A stretch of 64,000 bases of DNA from Deltaproteobacteria bacterium (GTDB lineage Bacteria > Desulfobacterota > Syntrophorhabdia > Syntrophorhabdales > Syntrophorhabdaceae): assembly GCA_022711595.1 (NCBI GenBank), contig JAKLET010000011.1, forward strand, positions 1 to 64,000. The letters are read 5' to 3'. The position numbers and the translations under genes are program-made. This document shows positions 43,463-51,816 of this stretch, piece after piece. The first letter of the stretch is position 1; every line of letters begins with the position of its first letter. The notes beneath the pieces are model-generated. The model ran no database searches and was not told where the DNA came from. It saw only the letters and a list, made by a program, of their open reading frames with translations.

Positions 43463-44893
43463 ATGGGTATCAAGACAAAAGACGAATATATCGAATCACT
43501 GCGTTCCCTTAAACCGGTGGCATATATGTTCGGGGAACGTATTACGGACATCGTGGACAACCCTCGTCTTCGCGCCGGTATTGAAGCTACAGGCGCCACT
43601 TACGAGATGGCCGAGCTTGACCCGGACCTGATGATCACCACAAGCCCCCTGATCAATGAGAAGGTGAGCCGTTTTACGCTTCCGCCTGGAAACGTTGAAG
43701 ACCTTGTCGCCCGCGTGAAAGTGAACCGCAGGGTTGCCAACCACGTAGGTACATGCCATCAGCGGTGCACAGGCCTCGACTGCCTCTCGACCCTGGCCAT
43801 CGTTACTTATGATATCGACAAGAAATATAACACCGAATACTATCCGCGTTTTATGGAGTTTTTAAAGTACATGCAGAAGAACGATCTTACCGCGAACGCC
43901 GGTGTTACCGACGTCAAAGGGGACCGGTCGCTGCTTCCCCACCAGCAGGTCGATAAAGACATGTTCGTCCATGTGGTGGAAAAGAAGGCCGACGGCATTG
44001 TCGTCCGCGGCGCCAAGGCACATCAGACGGGTTCCCTTTCATCCCACGAGATCATCGTGCTGCCTTCCAGGGCCATGGCAAAGGAAGACAAGGACTACGC
44101 CCTGGCATTTGCCGTACCCGCCGACACCAAGGGGCTCATCCACGTGGTGGGTCGTTCCAGTCTCGATATGCGCGAACTGGACGGTTGCGACATAGGGAAC
44201 GCATACTACTCAAAGTATTGTCCCACCCTCATATTCGATGACGTTTTCGTTCCCTGGGAGAGGGTTTTCCTGTGTGGAGAGTCGGAGTTTGCCCTGGATA
44301 TGGTTGTAAAGTTCTCATCTTTTCACCGCCAGAGCCACGGCGGCTGCAAGTCGGGAAAGATCGACTGCATGGTCGGCGCCGCGCTCACCCTGATGGATTA
44401 TAACGGGACTTCGAAGGTCAGCCACCTGAAGCAAAAGGTCATCGACATGATCCACAGGGCGGAAACGCTCTACGGGTGCTGCCTCGCTTCTTCATACGAG
44501 GGGCAGAAGCAGCCTTCCGGTGCTTATTTCATCGACACCGTGCTTGCCAATGCATCCAAGATACACGAAGGCAAGGAGATGGCAGAGGCGACAAGGCTCA
44601 TGATAGATTGCAGCGGCGGGTTCGTTGCCGATCTGCCTTCAGATAAAGACATCTCGAACCCTGAGATCGGAGAGCTTTTGAAAAAGTACCTCAAGGGTGT
44701 TGACTCTGTTCCCGTTGAGAATCGCGTCAAGATGTACCGGCTGGCGGAAAAGCTGGCGCTTGAAAGTGCAGATACCATTTCCGACATCCATGGCGGCGGT
44801 TCTCCCGAGGCGCACCGCGTGACGATCTTCAGGGAAACGAACATAAACGACAAGAAGAAGGCTGCCAGGCGGCTCGCGGGGATCAAGGAATGA
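43463..44893 (+). CDS. abfD: 4-hydroxybutyryl-CoA dehydratase / vinylacetyl-CoA isomerase family
   Basis: The 476-residue protein belongs to the FAD- and [4Fe-4S]-dependent AbfD group. The cluster ligands are all present with the right spacing: C98 and C102 in GTCHQRCTG, H288 and C295 in SFHRQSHGGC, matching C99, C103, H292 and C299 of the clostridial enzyme. The reaction removes water from 4-hydroxybutyryl-CoA to give crotonyl-CoA through a radical step. A related 4-hydroxyphenylacetate 3-hydroxylase fold is excluded by those ligands. AGAGGAGGTAAATATTA precedes the start. A terminator follows. Confidence 0.88.
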   Translation: MGIKTKDEYIESLRSLKPVAYMFGERITDIVDNPRLRAGIEATGATYEMAELDPDLMITTSPLINEKVSRFTLPPGNVEDLVARVKVNRRVANHVGTCHQRCTGLDCLSTLAIVTYDIDKKYNTEYYPRFMEFLKYMQKNDLTANAGVTDVKGDRSLLPHQQVDKDMFVHVVEKKADGIVVRGAKAHQTGSLSSHEIIVLPSRAMAKEDKDYALAFAVPADTKGLIHVVGRSSLDMRELDGCDIGNAYYSKYCPTLIFDDVFVPWERVFLCGESEFALDMVVKFSSFHRQSHGGCKSGKIDCMVGAALTLMDYNGTSKVSHLKQKVIDMIHRAETLYGCCLASSYEGQKQPSGAYFIDTVLANASKIHEGKEMAEATRLMIDCSGGFVADLPSDKDISNPEIGELLKKYLKGVDSVPVENRVKMYRLAEKLALESADTISDIHGGGSPEAHRVTIFRETNINDKKKAARRLAGIKE

Positions 44894-44920
44894 TATTCTT
44901 CTGAAAAGCTTGAGTAAGAA

Positions 44921-44960
44921 CAGGCCGGTGGGGTGGAAACCACCGGCCTGTTTTGCTTTT
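44921..44960 (+). terminator. Terminator after the abfD-like gene
   Basis: CAGGCCGGTGG (44921-44931) pairs with CCACCGGCCTG (44940-44950), followed by TTTTGCTTTT. It ends the plus-strand transcript before the converging TRAP operon. Confidence 0.8.
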
Positions 44961-46266
44961 AATTTACAAGGTTGGAGAGAACGAGTACCGTCCAGTACGG
45001 GGAGAACATGAGAAGGATGATCGAAATGATATATGCCGGAACATAATAAAATGCTCCCTTGAACACCGATGCGAGAGGGATGTCCTTCGCCATGCCGGCA
45101 ACCACATAACAGCATATTCCTATGGGCGGCATGATGGATCCCATCGTTGTAACGATGCATATCACCTGGCCGAACCAGATCGGGTCATACCCAAGCTGCA
45201 TGACAAGAGGGTAGAAGATGGGAAGAGAAACAAGGAGGAATGCCAGGGCATCCATTACGCAGCCGCCTATGATGTAGCATATGATGATCATCCATAACAG
45301 TATCCAGTTCGGCAGGGCAAGCTGACTGATCCAGCCCGCAATCTCGAAGGGAAGCCTGGTCACGGTTATGAAACGGCCAAAAATGACGGCCCCTGCAACT
45401 ATCATGAAGACAAGGCATGAAATGCGCAGCGTATCGATGATAGATTTTATGAAACCGTCCCAGGGTAGTTTTCGCCTGATCAGGCAGATAATGAGGGCCA
45501 GGGTGCAACTTGCCGCCGCGGCTTCCGTAGCGGTCACAACGCCGGTGAAAAGAGCGTACATGATGATGCCGAAGAGTATAAGGATATCGATGATGTCAGG
45601 TAGTGCCCGGAAGCGTTCTCTCCAGGTACTTTTTTCTGCTTTCGGCCCCCAGTCCGGGTGTCTCCAGCATATGTACCCTACGGTGGCCGCAATGGCCGCA
45701 GTGAGGATGGCGCTGGGGATGACGTTGCCGAAAAAGAGTTTGCCAATAGATTGCCCGGTGTAGAGCCCGTAGACGACAAGGACAATGCTGGGAGGGATGA
45801 GCACACCGAGAGTCGCTCCGGCGGCAACAGAACCAGCGTTGAGCTTTGGATGGTAGTTGTATTTTTTCATTTCCGGAATGGCAACGCTGCTCATTGTGGC
45901 TGCTGTTGCCGTGTTGCTGCCGCTGATGGCGGAAAAGGCGGCGCATGCCATGATCGTAGTGATCGCCAGCCCCCCTTTATAGTGCCCGAACCACTTATGC
46001 GTGGCATTGTAGAGCCCGTGATTGTAACCCGCGTAATGGACGAACTCTCCGACAAGAATGAACATTGGAATGACGGTGAGCCCGTAATTGGAAAAGATGC
46101 TCCACATATCGGCGCCGATCATTCCAAAGGCAGCCTTGAACGAGGTAACATAGGCGACACCGAGGAAGCCGATGATCGCCATCGTGAAACCTGCTGGTAT
46201 CCTGAGCAGGAACAGGGTGGCAAACATGATAATGATGCCGTATACACCAACAATAGGTCCGTCCAT
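44959..46266 (-). CDS. dctM: TRAP transporter large permease (DctM)
   Basis: The 435-residue membrane protein has about twelve hydrophobic segments and DctM blocks: FVHYAGYNHGLYNATHKWFG, ACAAFSAISGSNTATAATMS, GATLGVLIPPSIVLVVYGLY, and IGGCVMDALAFLLVSLPIFY. It is the translocating subunit that works with DctQ and a periplasmic DctP. It starts two bases after the DctQ stop. TRAP systems import carboxylates with sodium, here probably the acid used by the downstream CoA-linked pathway. Confidence 0.93.
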   Translation of the reverse strand: MDGPIVGVYGIIIMFATLFLLRIPAGFTMAIIGFLGVAYVTSFKAAFGMIGADMWSIFSNYGLTVIPMFILVGEFVHYAGYNHGLYNATHKWFGHYKGGLAITTIMACAAFSAISGSNTATAATMSSVAIPEMKKYNYHPKLNAGSVAAGATLGVLIPPSIVLVVYGLYTGQSIGKLFFGNVIPSAILTAAIAATVGYICWRHPDWGPKAEKSTWRERFRALPDIIDILILFGIIMYALFTGVVTATEAAAASCTLALIICLIRRKLPWDGFIKSIIDTLRISCLVFMIVAGAVIFGRFITVTRLPFEIAGWISQLALPNWILLWMIIICYIIGGCVMDALAFLLVSLPIFYPLVMQLGYDPIWFGQVICIVTTMGSIMPPIGICCYVVAGMAKDIPLASVFKGAFYYVPAYIISIILLMFSPYWTVLVLSNLVN

Positions 46267-46268
46267 CC

Positions 46269-46751
46269 CTATGCCTCCTCGTGAAATAGGTTTTTAAGAA
46301 AATCAACAAAGGCTGTGAATGACAGGATAATGAATCCGGCGGCGACCATGAAGACGTAGGGATGGAAAACGATCTTCAAGGTTTCGGACACCTCTGACGA
46401 TTCCATTATCTTCATGCCCCAAACGTATAATTGCCAGGCGACGATACCGAAAAAGATAGTAATTGCGAGATATGCTACTTTGTCTATTGCCTCTTTTGCT
46501 AACGGGGGAAATTTCTCCGTAAGTATATCGACAACTATGTGGTCCTTTCTTTTCTGGGTATAGCCGAGTGCAAAGGCGATGACCACAGCCCCAAGGAACG
46601 AAACGATCTCATAGGTGCCCCTGAAAGGAAGATGGAAGATCCTCAGAACAACATTGCCGGTGGCAAGCAGCATGAGCGCAAGTACGGCGATGCCACCCAG
46701 GAACATCAGAATCTTATTCAGGAAATTGTTGACCATGTCCAGGTACTTCAT
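46269..46751 (-). CDS. dctQ: TRAP transporter small permease (DctQ)
   Basis: The 160-residue protein has four hydrophobic segments and the DctQ block LPFRGTYEIVSFLGAVVIAF then ALGYTQKRKDHIVVDILTEK. The frame is open to 46772, but ATG 46751 has AAGGAGGAGGGC directly upstream and starts MKYLDMVNNF. It lies between dctP and dctM; a hairpin separates it from dctP. Confidence 0.9.
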   Translation of the reverse strand: MKYLDMVNNFLNKILMFLGGIAVLALMLLATGNVVLRIFHLPFRGTYEIVSFLGAVVIAFALGYTQKRKDHIVVDILTEKFPPLAKEAIDKVAYLAITIFFGIVAWQLYVWGMKIMESSEVSETLKIVFHPYVFMVAAGFIILSFTAFVDFLKNLFHEEA

Positions 46752-46790
46752 GCCCTCCTCCTTAACCTGCAATTCGAAAAAATAAGTATA

Positions 46791-46800
46791 CTGTATACAG
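46791..46800. promoter_or_regulatory. GTATAC palindrome between dctP and dctQ
   Basis: GTATACTGTATAC at 46786-46798 is almost palindromic, and CTGTATACAG (46791-46800) is a perfect palindrome. The same 13 bases occur at 48390-48402, so one GntR-type regulator may bind both. Confidence 0.55.
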
Positions 46801-46813
46801 CATTAAAGGATCC

Positions 46814-46852
46814 AAATAAACCGGGACCAAATCTTATGATCCCGGTTTATTT
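46814..46852 (-). terminator. Intercistronic hairpin after dctP
   Basis: AAATAAACCGGGA (46814-46826) pairs perfectly with TCCCGGTTTATTT (46840-46852) around a 13-base loop. Such a hairpin after the binding-protein gene usually keeps its mRNA level above that of the permease genes. Confidence 0.7.
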
Positions 46853-46861
46853 GAGGGTTGT

Positions 46862-47896
46862 TTATTTCTTGAACTGTTTTTCGTACTTGTCTTTCAAGGC
46901 CATGGCGTCCTTTATGATCTTGTCGCCGGGGAGCCCTTTGGCGGAGACGCGCTTGATGTAGTCATCGATCATGGGTTTTGTCAGCTTTGGGATCTCGGCC
47001 ATTTCAGAGGCGGGGAGCTTGATGACCTGCAGTTTGTACTTTTCCTTGGACCACTTGACAGCTTCAGTGACATGATCGTCTACGTATTTGCCTGTCCAGT
47101 CAGCCTGCTCGCGTCTCATGTCGTCGAAGACCTTCTTCACATCGGCTGGCAGTGAGTTCCATTTTTCCTTGTTCATGACAACGGCAAAGGTGACAACGAA
47201 GAGATTGGTCTCCGTTGCATAGGGAGTGTAGGCCGCGAAGTTGAAATCCTGGAGTATCTCCATTGAGGAAACAACACCCTTTACGACCCCTTTCTGTAAT
47301 GCTTCGGGTGTTTCAGACTGAGGCATGGCAATGGGAATGGCGCCAAGTCTCTTTACTGCCTCGGCACCGGTACCTGATACCCTCAGTTCCATACCTTTGA
47401 GGTCCTTTAAAGACTTCACGGGCTTTGTGGTCATAAAATCCGCAGGCGGGCATGTAAAAACGGTGAGGATCTTGACCTTTTCAAATTCCTGGGGATATTT
47501 TTCGATAAGGTCATAAAGGGCAAGGCTTGCGGCCCTTGCACTTGTGAACCCGAGCGGCAGGTCGATAGCCTCCGAAACGGGGAAACGCCCGGGCTGGTAG
47601 CTCATGGCGAAATTTCCGATGTCGGCAGTACCTGCCGTAACGCCATCGAAGATGTTCTTCGCGGGAAGAAGCGTTCCACCGGGGAACGTCTGGACCTTTA
47701 CTTTCCCGTTCGTTCTTTTTTCAACTTCTTTTGCCCATCGTTCCATCTGGACACAGGGGAACGTTTTCGCCGGTGGGAAATTGGCATAGGTGAGCGTTAT
47801 CTTTGTTTGGCTCTGCAGATTGCCTGAAAAAATAATGAAGGAGCCGAGAAGAACGGTACATAAGCCGAGGATAAGTAGAAACCTCTTACTCTTCAT
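46862..47896 (-). CDS. dctP: TRAP transporter periplasmic substrate-binding protein (DctP)
   Basis: The 344-residue protein has a signal peptide (MKSKRFLLILGLCTVLLGSF) and DctP/TeaA blocks: LTYANFPPAKTFPCVQMERW, VQTFPGGTLLPAKNIFDGV, GLKDLKGMELRVSGTGAEA-type LKDLKGMELRVSGTGAEAVK. The conserved Arg in MELRVSG usually holds the substrate carboxylate. The frame is open to 47935, but ATG 47896 has AAAGGGGG upstream. It is the first TRAP gene, facing the CoA-transferase operon across about 600 bases. Confidence 0.92.
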   Translation of the reverse strand: MKSKRFLLILGLCTVLLGSFIIFSGNLQSQTKITLTYANFPPAKTFPCVQMERWAKEVEKRTNGKVKVQTFPGGTLLPAKNIFDGVTAGTADIGNFAMSYQPGRFPVSEAIDLPLGFTSARAASLALYDLIEKYPQEFEKVKILTVFTCPPADFMTTKPVKSLKDLKGMELRVSGTGAEAVKRLGAIPIAMPQSETPEALQKGVVKGVVSSMEILQDFNFAAYTPYATETNLFVVTFAVVMNKEKWNSLPADVKKVFDDMRREQADWTGKYVDDHVTEAVKWSKEKYKLQVIKLPASEMAEIPKLTKPMIDDYIKRVSAKGLPGDKIIKDAMALKDKYEKQFKK

Positions 47897-48311
47897 AAAA
47901 ACCCCCTTTGTGTATTGTTGACCTCGAAAGGTCAATGAAAGACTGTCTGTAAAAATACTGGAGAACGAGATTGAAGAACGAAATAGAGATCCTGGTCGAG
48001 AGCCCTGAAAGCTGAGGCAGTATTAATGCCAAATTCAACAGCCGATATTGGGTACCGTCCTTTTCTTATCACCCGCAAGACTCGCTTTCTATCAATGTCC
48101 AAGCAGTTCTTCAAGAAGAAAACAGCCGTGTCCGCCAGATACTTATATTAAGTAAAAACCCCCGAATCCTGGTAACGACCTGCTGTCGGAACCCCAATCT
48201 GCCGATAAGCCCATGCATCTTTGCCCTGCTTATACCCCTGCCGGCAATTCCCGGCATGAATCAGACCGTAAAAAAACAGTACCCGAATGACAAAAAAACT
48301 CTTTTAATTCA

Positions 48312-48321
48312 TTGTATACAA
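48312..48321. promoter_or_regulatory. TTGTATACAA palindrome
   Basis: This perfect 10-base palindrome is typical of GntR/FCD operators and lies about 70 bases before the predicted start of the CoA-transferase transcript. Confidence 0.55.
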
Positions 48322-48348
48322 ATTTTCGAAAAGCACAATATAAAATTC

Positions 48349-48377
48349 TTGACAAGTTATTTTAGCATTTAATATAT
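48349..48377 (+). promoter_or_regulatory. Promoter of the CoA-transferase operon
   Basis: TTGACA (48349-48354) and ATATAT (48372-48377) are 17 bases apart. The GTATAC operator stands just downstream. Confidence 0.55.
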
Positions 48378-48389
48378 TGACCATAAAGA

Positions 48390-48402
48390 GTATACTGTAT
48401 AC
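48390..48402. promoter_or_regulatory. GTATACTGTATAC operator at the divergent promoter
   Basis: It repeats exactly the 46,786-46,798 sequence. On the plus strand it lies just after the likely start point; on the minus strand it lies between TTGACA (48419-48414) and a TATACT-like -10. Binding could silence both operons. Confidence 0.6.
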
Positions 48403-48498
48403 AATATATTCCATGTCAAGAGAAAAAAAATTTACAGTTCAGTCGGTTCTTAACTGTTTGTAATTGCAAGTAACAACAAATCTGTTGAGGAGGGCTCC

Positions 48499-49686
48499 AT
48501 GGATGTTTTTAAAGATATGACAATGCTGTCGTTGGAACAGGCCACCGTACTTCCTTACCTCAGTTACCGCCTTGCGATGGATGGGATAAACGTCATACGG
48601 CTGGAGCACCCGGTGTATGGTGACCCTAATCGCATGATCGGTGAGAACAGGCTCGGGGAAGAGAGAATGAACTCTTACTTCCTGTCGATCAACGCGGGAA
48701 AGAAATGCGTTACCCTCGATCTTGGGTCGCCCGAGGGTCAGGCACTCCTGAAAGAGATGATAACCAAGCTTAAAGTTGATATATTTGCGACCAACCAACT
48801 CCCGAGAAACTATGAGAAGCTCGGCATCGACTACCAGGCATTGAAGGCCGTGAAACCAGATTTAATATGGGTAGGGTTGACCGGATTCGGCCCTGACAGC
48901 AACGAGGCTGCGTATGATCCCATACTGCAGGCGCGCGGCGGCCTCATGGAACTGACGGGCGAGGCGGGCGAGGACCCCCAGGTGGTTGGCATTCCGCTGC
49001 CTGATATGGGAACAAGCGAACACGCATACGGGCTCATCATGAAGGCCCTCGTCAAGCGGGCAATGACGGGAGAAGGAGGCAGGATCGATGTTTCCATGCT
49101 CATGTCGACGACATCATGGCTCACGGTCCCCATCAACCTTACGAAATCTTTCGGGAACAAGATATCGAGAAGGGGCAACACGCATGAGTTCTTTTCTCCC
49201 GTATCAGTTTATGAAACGAAGGACGGATACGTCTATATCGCTGTCGGGAATGACCGCCAGTGGGCGTCCATGACCCAGCTTCCCGGTTTCGAGAAACTGG
49301 CGAATCCTGAATATGAAAAGAACAAAGGGCGCATAAAGGATGTGAAGAACCTGAATAAAATGATCAATGAATGTACCAGGTCAAAGACGACGGCGGAGAT
49401 GATCGAACTGTGCAACAAGGCGACCATAGCCATATCAAAAGTAAATACCATTGAAGAGGTTATTGAGGACCCATATGTAAAAAACGCCATGCTTTCTTCA
49501 AAAGACCCTGTTACGGGGACACAGATATGGATGGCTCCGCCTCCGTTCATGACCCCTTTTTTGAAGGAATCCGGGCGCACCATGACCTTTCCGCCGAGGT
49601 TTGGCGAACATAACGCCGAGGTATACGGCAGGATAGGATATTCTTCTGAAAAACTGGCGCAGCTGAAAGAAAAAGGGGTCATATAG
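48499..49686 (+). CDS. Class III CoA-transferase (CaiB/BaiF family)
   Basis: The 395-residue protein shows the CaiB pattern: MLSLEQATVLPYLSYRLAMD, INAGKKCVTLDLGSPEGQAL, AYDPILQARGGLMELTG, GIPLPDMGTSEHAYG (with the catalytic Asp region) and RGNTHEFFSPVSVYETKDGY. It transfers CoA between an acid and an acyl-CoA, so it probably activates the acid imported by the TRAP system. AGGAGGGCTCC precedes ATG 48499. It is first in a run of eleven or more genes. Confidence 0.9.
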   Translation: MDVFKDMTMLSLEQATVLPYLSYRLAMDGINVIRLEHPVYGDPNRMIGENRLGEERMNSYFLSINAGKKCVTLDLGSPEGQALLKEMITKLKVDIFATNQLPRNYEKLGIDYQALKAVKPDLIWVGLTGFGPDSNEAAYDPILQARGGLMELTGEAGEDPQVVGIPLPDMGTSEHAYGLIMKALVKRAMTGEGGRIDVSMLMSTTSWLTVPINLTKSFGNKISRRGNTHEFFSPVSVYETKDGYVYIAVGNDRQWASMTQLPGFEKLANPEYEKNKGRIKDVKNLNKMINECTRSKTTAEMIELCNKATIAISKVNTIEEVIEDPYVKNAMLSSKDPVTGTQIWMAPPPFMTPFLKESGRTMTFPPRFGEHNAEVYGRIGYSSEKLAQLKEKGVI

Positions 49687-49696
49687 GGAACGAACC

Positions 49697-50659
49697 TTGC
49701 AAGATATCATGGGACTTGTCGAAGACATTCTCGCAGGGAGTGAAAGAAGCGCCGCGAAGCTTATCACCCGGGTGGAGAACGGCGATCTGGAGGCATACGG
49801 CGCGCTGTCCCTTCTTTTTCCTCATACCGGCAAGGCGCACATCGTAGGAGTGACGGGGCCGGCCGGGGCCGGCAAAAGTACCCTCGTGGGACATCTCGCG
49901 GTGTCTTTTGCAGAACGCGGGAAAAAAGTGGGTGTCATCGCCACCGATCCGACGAGCATCGACGGAAAGGGCGCTTTTCTCGGTGACCGTGTCCGAATGA
50001 AGGGAGCTGAAAAGAGGAACATCTTTATCCGTTCCATGGCACACCGCACTTATCCAGGGGGCACCGCGAAGGCGGCCGCGGCCGCGGCGTATATCATGGA
50101 GGCCCTCGGCAAGGACTGCATCATTATCGAAAGTATAGGGGCTGGCCAATCTGAAAAAGACCTTTTTTTTCTCTGTGATACCGTGATCACGCTCTTTACC
50201 CCGGACTACGGGGACGAGATCCAGCTCTTGAAGGCCGGACTCATTGAGATAGGCGATGTCATCGTGGTGAACAAGTCGGACAAGCCAGGGGCTGATGACG
50301 CCGTCAGGGACATTTCGGTCATCTCCGCACTGAAAGCCGGATCGAACGGGTGGAATGTCCCGATCCTGCTCACGCGTGCGGATCGGGGCGAGGGTGTCGA
50401 TGGCCTTGTGCGGACCATCGAGGAGCACTGGCAGTCCCTTTCGAAAAAGGAAAAGAGATCAACAAGGAAAAAGCTGCAGACGGAAGCTTTCCTGATGGCC
50501 CTTTTGAAGGAAGAGGCATGGAAGGTGATATCGGCCAGACTGGTCGAAAGTCCTATTTTTAAAAAAGCATTGCGTGATATCCGCTCCGGGAAGACCGACC
50601 CGTACAGCGCGGTCGAAAGGTTGCTTACGGAAATGGAGGAACAGTGGACTTTGCGTTGA
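49697..50659 (+). CDS. meaB: MeaB/ArgK-type GTPase, B12 mutase chaperone
   Basis: The 320-residue protein has G1 GVTGPAGAGKSTLVGHLA, the MeaB segment GVIATDPTSIDGKGAFLGDR, VRMKGAEKRNIFIRSMAHRT, ESIGAGQSEKD and G4 NKSDKPGADD. It protects and reloads adenosylcobalamin mutases. The B12 mutase subunits lie 6.5 kb downstream in the same operon, so the partner is clear. Start TTG 49697 has AGGGA upstream; ATG 49709 is an alternative. The 3' end overlaps the next gene by 16 bases. Confidence 0.92.
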   Translation: MQDIMGLVEDILAGSERSAAKLITRVENGDLEAYGALSLLFPHTGKAHIVGVTGPAGAGKSTLVGHLAVSFAERGKKVGVIATDPTSIDGKGAFLGDRVRMKGAEKRNIFIRSMAHRTYPGGTAKAAAAAAYIMEALGKDCIIIESIGAGQSEKDLFFLCDTVITLFTPDYGDEIQLLKAGLIEIGDVIVVNKSDKPGADDAVRDISVISALKAGSNGWNVPILLTRADRGEGVDGLVRTIEEHWQSLSKKEKRSTRKKLQTEAFLMALLKEEAWKVISARLVESPIFKKALRDIRSGKTDPYSAVERLLTEMEEQWTLR

Positions 50660-51804
50660 CCAGAGAACAGAGATTTTTCAAAGAACAGGTGTCGCGGATG
50701 CTTGAACACATAGCCCGTCCCTTTGCCGACGCCATTGACAAAAGTGACAATTTTCCCATAGGGGTTTTTCTGGAACTGGGGCGTCTCGGTTATTACGGTA
50801 TACGCTATCCCGAGGAACTCGGCGGTATGAACGCCGACTGCACCACCTTTACGATCTTTGCCGAAGAGCTTGCCCGCGCATCCATGGGGCTCGCGGCTAT
50901 TGCCACAATGCAATGTCTCATGGGAACGGATTTCATCCATCGTTTCGGCAATGATGAACAGAAAAAGAGGTGCTTGATCCCGGCCATCAAGGGAGAAAAG
51001 ATCGGCACCATCGCCTTTACGGAACCGGACTGCGGATCCGACCTGGGCGGAATAAGGACAAGGGCGGTTAAAAACGACAAGGGATATCTGCTTATAGGCA
51101 GAAAGCTTTGGATCACCAACGGCGATGTTGCCGATTTTGTTACGGTTGCAGCAAGTACAGACCCGGATAAAAGACTTGGCGGGATAGGTTTTTTCCTAAT
51201 TGAAAAAGGGACTCCGGGTTTTTCCGTGGGGCAAAAGATAGAGAAGATATCTGCCCGAGGCGCAGCCACCGTGGAACTGATCTTCGACGAATGCCAGATA
51301 CCTGCAGAAAATCTTATGGGGGAAGAGGGGAAAGGGGCGCAGTACCTGAATGACATCCTGAGCGAGATACGGATCATGATCGCGGGACTGGGGCTTGGCC
51401 TTTCTAAGAGCGCTTTTTCGGCAGGGCTGAGATACGCCCGTGAGCGTGAGGCTTTTGGAAGGTCCATAGGCGAATTCCAGCTCATTCAGGAGAAGATCGC
51501 GGAGATGGAGGTAAGGATAAAAGCATCGGAGTTCCTTACCTACCATGCGGCCTGGCTGAAAGACAAAGGTTCTTTGACCGGAAAAGAGGCAGCGATGGCC
51601 AAGCTCTATTCCACAGAGACCGCCTGCTTTGTCGTAGATGAGGTTTCAAGGATCCACGGCGCTTACGGCCTTGCGGAAGAATACCCCGCACAGAGATATT
51701 TCAGGGACGGCAGGTTCCTTTTGTTCGGAGGGGGCACGTCGGAGATATTGAAGACGATCATCGCAAAGGACACGATGAAAAAAAGCGAATTTGACATAAC
51801 GTAA
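50644..51804 (+). CDS. Acyl-CoA dehydrogenase (first of two)
   Basis: The 386-residue protein has ACAD motifs: YGIRYPEELGGMNADC, IAFTEPDCGSDLGGI for FAD and substrate, KLWITNGDVADF, and EREAFGRSIGEFQLIQ. The usual catalytic Glu in EGT is replaced by Gly363 in LLFGGGTSEIL. A Glu at 269 (AREREAFG), where isovaleryl-CoA dehydrogenase has its base, may serve instead. It starts at GTG 50644 after ATGGAGGAACA, overlapping MeaB. It would oxidise a CoA thioester and pass electrons to ETF. Confidence 0.92.
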   Translation: MDFALTREQRFFKEQVSRMLEHIARPFADAIDKSDNFPIGVFLELGRLGYYGIRYPEELGGMNADCTTFTIFAEELARASMGLAAIATMQCLMGTDFIHRFGNDEQKKRCLIPAIKGEKIGTIAFTEPDCGSDLGGIRTRAVKNDKGYLLIGRKLWITNGDVADFVTVAASTDPDKRLGGIGFFLIEKGTPGFSVGQKIEKISARGAATVELIFDECQIPAENLMGEEGKGAQYLNDILSEIRIMIAGLGLGLSKSAFSAGLRYAREREAFGRSIGEFQLIQEKIAEMEVRIKASEFLTYHAAWLKDKGSLTGKEAAMAKLYSTETACFVVDEVSRIHGAYGLAEEYPAQRYFRDGRFLLFGGGTSEILKTIIAKDTMKKSEFDIT

Positions 51805-51816
51805 AAGGAGGGATGT

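Larger units (their letters stand above)
47897..48498. other. Divergent regulatory region between the TRAP and CoA-transferase operons
   Basis: These 602 bases carry no gene I can defend. The 47,932-48,114 minus frame has no ribosome site or known motif. The 48,300-48,420 part is AT-rich and holds a plus promoter, a minus promoter-like pair, and GTATAC palindromes (separate entries). GGCAATTCCCGG near 48,243 could be a short stem. Confidence 0.6.

Noticed and set aside
47932-48114. Small minus-strand frame upstream of dctP
   Set aside because: No ribosome site, no motif, and it lies in a region that otherwise looks regulatory.
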